Positions 55,320 through 61,100 of a stretch of 64,000 bases of DNA are shown in pieces. The position numbers and the translations under genes were made by a program. The stretch lies in the NCBI GenBank assembly GCA_036128855.1, contig JAYYPW010000013.1:142673-206672 (forward strand), given 5' to 3'. The stretch is from JAYYPW01 sp036128855. GTDB lineage: Bacteria > Pseudomonadota > Gammaproteobacteria > Comchoanobacterales > Comchoanobacteraceae. Within the stretch, counting starts at the first letter, position 1. Each line of letters opens with the position of its first letter. The notes under the pieces were generated by a model. The model made no database searches. It was not told the DNA's origin and was given only the letters and a program-made list of their open reading frames with translations.

Positions 55320-55904
55320 TTATCTCCTAACTCCTTGGAATACTGCATTTGCTTTAGCCATACGCAGTGTTTGCTCTTTATCATCTAAACTTCTTGCACT
55401 TCCCTTCAACACATCAATCATTTCCTGTGCAAGACTAGCCTCCATAGACTTCAATTGACTCTTTCTAGCTCGTGCATTTTTTATTATAAAACGCATAGCA
55501 AGTGTAGATCTACGTGCAGCCTGAACCATAATCGGTACTTGAATATTTGCACCACCAATCCTTTTACTTTTAAGCTCTAGATTTGGACCAACTTTATCGA
55601 GAACATCATCAAACAAACGCAGAACAGCATCTTTTTGGTCAAGATCAGAAAGCTTAACTACTTCAGCTTCATCAGAGGACTGATCAGCGTCTCTTTTTAC
55701 CAGGTCGATAGTTCTCTTACCATCCATCTCTTTCATGTAGTAAGCATACAATCTATCAAAGGAAGACCTAACTATAGATGTTGCCAGCTGCTTTTTCCCA
55801 TCATGCATTATCATATTGATAAACTGGGACACCTCGGTACTACCATAATAATCATCGGGGGTCTGTTTGCGTGCTGAATTAGCAGCAGATTTACGTCTTG
55901 ACAT
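55320..55904 (-). CDS. rpsG: 30S ribosomal protein S7 with internal insertion
   Basis: 194 residues against about 156 in E. coli. Family stretches are FINMIMHDGKKQLATSIV, LELKSKRIGGANIQVPIMV, RRSTLAMRFIIKNARAR and the end RMAKANAVFQGVRR (in pieces). The extra length is an insertion at about residues 57-92 (GKRTIDLVKRDADQSSDEAE and following), between helices 2 and 3, rich in charged residues. S7 nucleates the 30S head and represses the str operon in E. coli. Standard position between rpsL and fusA. Confidence 0.94.
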   Translation of the reverse strand: MSRRKSAANSARKQTPDDYYGSTEVSQFINMIMHDGKKQLATSIVRSSFDRLYAYYMKEMDGKRTIDLVKRDADQSSDEAEVVKLSDLDQKDAVLRLFDDVLDKVGPNLELKSKRIGGANIQVPIMVQAARRSTLAMRFIIKNARARKSQLKSMEASLAQEMIDVLKGSARSLDDKEQTLRMAKANAVFQGVRR

Positions 55905-55915
55905 AATTAGTTATC

Positions 55916-56296
55916 CTATTTTCCACCTTTTGGTCTTTTCTCACCGTATTTAGATCGACCTTGCTGACGACCTGATACACCGGAGGTATCAAGCTTACCA
56001 CGCACGATTGTGTAACGAACACCCGGTAAATCTTTAACCCGCCCACCACGAACAAGCACAACAGAGTGCTCTTGTAAGTTATGACCTATCCCAGGAATAT
56101 AACAGGTTACCTCAAAGCCACTTGTCAGGCGAACCCTAGCTACTTTACGTAAAGCTGAGTTAGGCTTTTTAGGTGTTGTCGTATATACACGCACACAAAC
56201 ACCACGCCTTTGGGGGCTACCGCTTAAAGCTGGCACTGCATTCTTTTTGACTTTAGCCTTGCGGGGCGACTGGCTAAGCTGATTTACGGTAGGCAT
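55916..56296 (-). CDS. rpsL: 30S ribosomal protein S12
   Basis: 126-residue decoding-centre protein. ATG at 56296 (MPTVNQLSQSPRKAKVKKNA) fits the family start; an upstream ATG adds 10 residues in the leader. TTTPKKPNSALRKVARVRLT and GGRVKDLPGVRYTIVRG carry the Lys and Pro residues whose change gives streptomycin resistance, here in the sensitive-type form. First gene of the str-S10-spc-alpha superoperon. Confidence 0.97.
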   Translation of the reverse strand: MPTVNQLSQSPRKAKVKKNAVPALSGSPQRRGVCVRVYTTTPKKPNSALRKVARVRLTSGFEVTCYIPGIGHNLQEHSVVLVRGGRVKDLPGVRYTIVRGKLDTSGVSGRQQGRSKYGEKRPKGGK

Positions 56297-56338
56297 TGAT
56301 ATTCCTCGAAAATTTCTATTAATCACAATGAAGTGTGT

Positions 56339-56367
56339 ATTCTACTTACGTAAGTAACAAATGTCAA
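56339..56367 (-). promoter_or_regulatory. Promoter of the str-S10-spc-alpha superoperon with palindromic spacer
   Basis: On the minus strand a consensus TTGACA (56362-56367) and TAGAAT (56339-56344) with 17-bp spacing, 42 bp upstream of the rpsL ATG. The spacer holds a perfect 14-bp palindrome TACTTACGTAAGTA at 56343-56356, just touching the -10 element. No other clear promoter or gap larger than 20 bp was seen in the 16.5 kb down to rplQ, so this may be the main promoter. Confidence 0.8.
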
Positions 56368-56495
56368 GAATAGATATACATATTAGTAAAGAATATTCAG
56401 ATATAAAGTGTTGTCGACTTAGAGATTGTTAATCTAGGAAAAAGGTATGTTCTAGAATAGATATTAATTGTAATCCAACGTATTTTTAATCTCGG

Positions 56496-57809
56496 CTACG
56501 CAATCACTTTAGCTGGCGGAGAAAGAGTTACCGATGGAATATTATTAATGGTGGTATGATGTATCTGCTTTTCACGCAGTGAGAGCAGCCTACAAAGTTG
56601 CATATAAAAAGAAAGTATAATCCTCAAGATCACGTGGATATCTTTTAGGTCTTTATTTGAGTCAAGGTACAAAGGCATAATCTTTTTATGTTGACACAAA
56701 AGCTTTTCAATTAATTCCTCTAATCTTGGCTCATCTTGGGTGCTAACTGAACACATACCGGAAGAAATTTCATTCCTTAAATCATTTATCTCTCGCTCAA
56801 CACGAGCAAGAACAATTTTTAATGCGTGATTTTTGTAAATACAATCCCAGAACGAATTGCTTTTGACACCCACATCTACGTAGTATTCTATCCTATCAAT
56901 AAAATCATCTACACAAGACTCGATATAGTCTAAAGAAAATTTTGGCTTGTGACATGAATCACAATAACTCACAGGACAGCTAAGTCGACTTTGCTTTGTA
57001 TGTAGGAACGACCATAGTCTATCTTGTGCAGCTATAACCCAGTGTTCCCCTTTTTTATTTTCAATAGATAAACCTACAAGATTGAAGGCATGACTTAATT
57101 TACCTGTGAGAGTTTCAGTAATCCATACAATATCATTGTTATGTAGCCAGTCATCTGGTGATGCAGACATAAAACGATAATGTTTGAATCGATGGTGCAA
57201 CTTATCGAAATAAAATAAATTTTGATCAGACCCCACTAAATTCTTAGCCACTTGATCTCTTATTGCTAAAGATTTTGGCTGCCTTAATTGTTCACAGAAA
57301 CTTTTAAACATACGATAATACCGAATCGAATGATCGTAATTATCATGAATTTCACCAGATAAAAAATCTCTACTGATAATGAGTAGTTTTTTTTCAAAAT
57401 CATCAATTTCAGACAAAGCCTGCCACTGCCCAAAAAACATAGAAGATGAGAGTAAATTCTTTCCTGAAAGCTCTTTCAAATCACGAATATATGCCATATG
57501 CTCTGCATAAGTAGCAAGCAAACTAGCCTTTGTAGAGGCGTGTTTAAAATAGTCTATAAAAAATTGCCTCCACACAGGGAAATCCATAAATAAATCAAGT
57601 AAGCGTTTTTGAAACTCAGGATCCTGCACAACGTAGGCATCTGTGAATTGCTCTTTTAATTCTATAAAACCAGACTCCAGAGCATCTATCCTTTGGTGAA
57701 ACGTCGGGTTGTTTACTAACTGAAAGACTAAACAGGCATAAAGTACGCTTGCATGCAGTCCACAATAACCATCTCCAGGAACATCAATTATGTGTTTTTT
57801 CATAGTCAT
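56496..57809 (-). CDS. OTU-like cysteine protease (candidate deubiquitinase effector)
   Basis: 437 residues. The N terminus holds an OTU-type catalytic block, VPGDGYCGLHASVLYACL, with D13 and C16 in the DGxC arrangement. A second block WLHNNDIVWITETL (221-234), then FNLVGLSIENKKGEHWVIAA with H256 as the likely catalytic His, matches the OTU W..s..di..la..l motif and terminal strand. Between them is a helical insertion of about 190 residues. After it, CPVSYCDSC (278-286) may bind metal. OTU proteases remove ubiquitin, a eukaryotic protein, so an effector role in a host is inferred. It sits between rpoBC and rpsL as an insertion in a conserved order. Confidence 0.78.
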   Translation of the reverse strand: MTMKKHIIDVPGDGYCGLHASVLYACLVFQLVNNPTFHQRIDALESGFIELKEQFTDAYVVQDPEFQKRLLDLFMDFPVWRQFFIDYFKHASTKASLLATYAEHMAYIRDLKELSGKNLLSSSMFFGQWQALSEIDDFEKKLLIISRDFLSGEIHDNYDHSIRYYRMFKSFCEQLRQPKSLAIRDQVAKNLVGSDQNLFYFDKLHHRFKHYRFMSASPDDWLHNNDIVWITETLTGKLSHAFNLVGLSIENKKGEHWVIAAQDRLWSFLHTKQSRLSCPVSYCDSCHKPKFSLDYIESCVDDFIDRIEYYVDVGVKSNSFWDCIYKNHALKIVLARVEREINDLRNEISSGMCSVSTQDEPRLEELIEKLLCQHKKIMPLYLDSNKDLKDIHVILRIILSFYMQLCRLLSLREKQIHHTTINNIPSVTLSPPAKVIA

Positions 57810-58117
57810 TATATAAATTCTAAAAGTTATTTTAATAAACGAAAATAAAAAAATCTAGATATTTTGTTAATATTTAAGATAAAACTAATAAACAAACGTT
57901 CATCTACATTGTATAAAGACGTGATATAGTCTGATAAGTCTTTGACAATATTGGGCAAATAATTGCAGTAAAAGGAAATAGTAGCATCTCATAAAGTTAA
58001 GGCATGTAAAACACAGAAAAGACTACTTGATTAACAAGCGATCTACACAAAAGAGAAAAGGGCATTTCATGGAAATGCCCTCCCCCTCTATTGATGTACT
58101 ACCACTTAGCTCATAAG
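57810..58117. other. Intergenic region between rpoBC and the OTU gene
   Basis: 308 bp, strongly AT-rich, no gene seen. It holds the rpoBC terminator at its right end and a weak minus-strand promoter candidate TTATCA (57932-57937) / TATACA (57910-57915), 16-bp spacing, that could drive the OTU gene about 100 bp downstream. Confidence 0.5.
58050..58080 (-). terminator. Rho-independent terminator of rpoBC
   Basis: GGGCATTTC (58060-58068) and GAAATGCCC (58072-58080) form a perfect 9-bp stem with a 3-nt loop; on the minus strand it is followed by TTTTCTCTTTT. It lies 37 bp past the rpoBC stop and separates the polymerase operon from the OTU gene. Confidence 0.9.
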
Positions 58118-61100
58118 CTAAACAGCACCATCCTGGTTAGATGGTTGTTCTGTGAATGGCGTGGACGACTGATCATTGTCTATGTTAATAAAGTCGTTGG
58201 CTACATCATAGTGAGCTTGATTAAAACCTGTTCCAGCAGGTATTAATCGACCAACAATGACGTTTTCTTTGAGGCCTCGAAGAGGATCACGCGCACCACC
58301 TAGCGATGACTCGGTAAATACTCTTGTGGTTTCTTGGAAAGACGCAGCAGATATGAATGACTCCGTAGATAAGGAAGCTTTTGTAATACCAAGTAAAACA
58401 GGGTCAAACTTAGTCTTAGATTCACCAAGATCTTCACGGATCTTATCGTTCTCATGCTTCATAGTTGTATATTCAACCAACTCCCCTTTCAAGAATGATG
58501 TATCACCAGAGTCACTAATTAAGACTTTACGCAACATTTGTCTGATAACAACCTCGATGTGCTTATCATTGATACCAACACCTTGTAGACGATATACATC
58601 TTGTACTTCATCCACAATAAAGCGGGCAAGTTCAATCACCCCTTTGAGCTTGAGTATGGCATGTGGGTCCATTGGGCCATCAACTAAGACTTCCCCCTTA
58701 ACCACAGACTCACCTTCAAAGACAGTCACACTACGCCATTTAGGAATAAGCTCTTCATACTTATCACCATTTGGGGCAGTAATAACTAGACGTTTCTTAT
58801 CTTTAGTTTCCTTACCCATACTAACAACACCAGAGATCTCCGCTAGAATTGCAGCATCTTTCGGCCTTCTTGCCTCAAAAATATCTGATACTCTTGGCAA
58901 ACCACCAGTAATATCGCTAGTTTTATAGCCTTCTTTAGGTATACGGGCTATAACATCACCCATACCTACCATATTACCCGATTCCAGGTTCACAATGGCA
59001 CCTGGTGTAAGGAAGTAATTTGCTGGAACTTGTGTACCTGGGTGAAATACGCTGTTACCAGAGGAGTCTAGTAAGCGAACCATAGGCCTTGAATCTTTTG
59101 CTAGTGATAGATCTTTATTGATGACTGTTGTAGACAAGCCTGTAAGCTCATCTGTTTGGCGAGATACTGTTAAACCCTCAACCATATCAACAAAGTCTAC
59201 CGAACCACTTACCTCAGAAATAATAGGATGCGTATATGGATCCCATTCAGCTACTGTTTGGCCTGCTTTCACAGCGTCCTGATTCTTGATTTTGAGTGAA
59301 GCACCATAAGGGATCTTATAACGTTCACACTCACGACCTTTCTTATCTAGAACAGCTAATACACCTGAACGAGAAATAGCGATAAGCTCTTTACTTTGAT
59401 GATGTTGAATTGTCTTCACATCATGTAATCGAACCGTTCCATCCGCACGTACTTGAATACTGCTTTCTGCAGTCGCACGGGAAGCTGCACCACCAATATG
59501 GAAAGTACGCATGGATAGCTGTGTACCAGGCTCACCGATAGACTGTGCTGCTATAACACCCACAGCCTCACCGATATTAACCATATGGCCACGCGCTAAA
59601 TCACGACCGTAGCATTTAGCGCATATTCCAAAGTCTTGTTCACAAGTGATTGGCGAACGCACGTGTAATCTATCCACACCGTGTTGCTCTAGAATATTCA
59701 CTTCGTCTTCGCCAACCAAGGTGTTTCTAGCTAATACAACCTGATCATCAACAATGACATCTTTTGCTACAACACGACCCATGACTCGTTCACGCAACGG
59801 CTCGACAATTTCTCCTCCCTGAATATGTGGGAATATCTCGAGACTACGCTCAGTACCACAGTCTTGTGATGTGATCACAACATCTTGTGCGACGTCTACC
59901 AAACGGCGAGTTAAATAACCTGAACTAGCAGTCTTTAGCGCAGTATCAGCCAAACCTTTACGGGCCCCGTGTGTAGAAATAAAGTACTGCATCACGTCAA
60001 GACCTTCACGGAAGTTCGATGTCACAGGTGTTTCGATAATACTACCGTCCGGTTTAGACATCAGACCACGCATACCTACAAGCTGACGCATCTGGTTTAC
60101 AGACCCCCTAGCTCCTGAATCAGCCATCACAAAAATGCTGTTGAAAGAATCTTGCATCACTTCTTTGCCATCTTTATCAAGAACTGGTTCTATGGAAATT
60201 GATTCCATCATCGCTTTCATGACCTGTGAGTTAGCATGTGACCAAATATCCACAATCTTATTATAACGTTCTCCAGATGTCAGTAGACCAGAGGAGTACT
60301 GATCTTCGATTTCTCGAACCGCAGTCTCACCTTGTCCAATTATCTCATATTTACTCTGTGGAATCTGAAGGTCATCTAGACCAATCGAGATACCAGATAT
60401 TGTAGCAAACTTAAAGCCTAGATACATAAACTGATCAGCAAAAACAACAGTAGTCTTCGGACCTAAAGTAAATACACAAGCATGAATTACATTAGAGATA
60501 TCTGAGCTTTTCATCGTTTTGTTCACAAGAGAAAAATCAATTCCTGAAGGAATAATCTCCCAGAAGATAACTCGGCCTGGAGTAGTCTCAACCCACTTAA
60601 CGTCTTTATCATCCTGAGAATCACTAGGATTTAGTCTAACTTTCACCTTAGCATGTAAGTTGACGTATCCAGAATAGTAAGCACGACGACACTCTTCTGC
60701 AGATGCGAAAGTTGCCCCTTCTCCTGGCACATTAATTCTATGTTTTGTGAGATAATACAAGCCAAGAACAACATCATGCCCTGGAACAATAATAGGATTA
60801 CCGTTTGCAGGTGAAAGAATATTGTTGGTTGACATCATCAAACAACGTGCCTCAAGCTGGGCTTCAACAGTAAGAGGGACGTGAACAGACATAGTATCAC
60901 CGTCAAAGTCAGCGTTATATGCTTTACAGACCAATGGATGAAGCTGAATTGCCTTGCCTTCTACAAGTGTAGGCTCAAAAGCTTGAATTCCTAATCTATG
61001 TAGGGTTGGCGCACGGTTCAGTAAGACAGGATGCTCACGAATAACTTCTTCTAATACATCCCATACAATTGGATCTTCGTCATCAACTAACTGTTTAGCA

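Noticed and set aside
58257..58928. A 223-codon plus-strand frame opposite rpoBC
   Set aside because: Mirror of the highly conserved RpoC frame; composition is that of an antisense frame.
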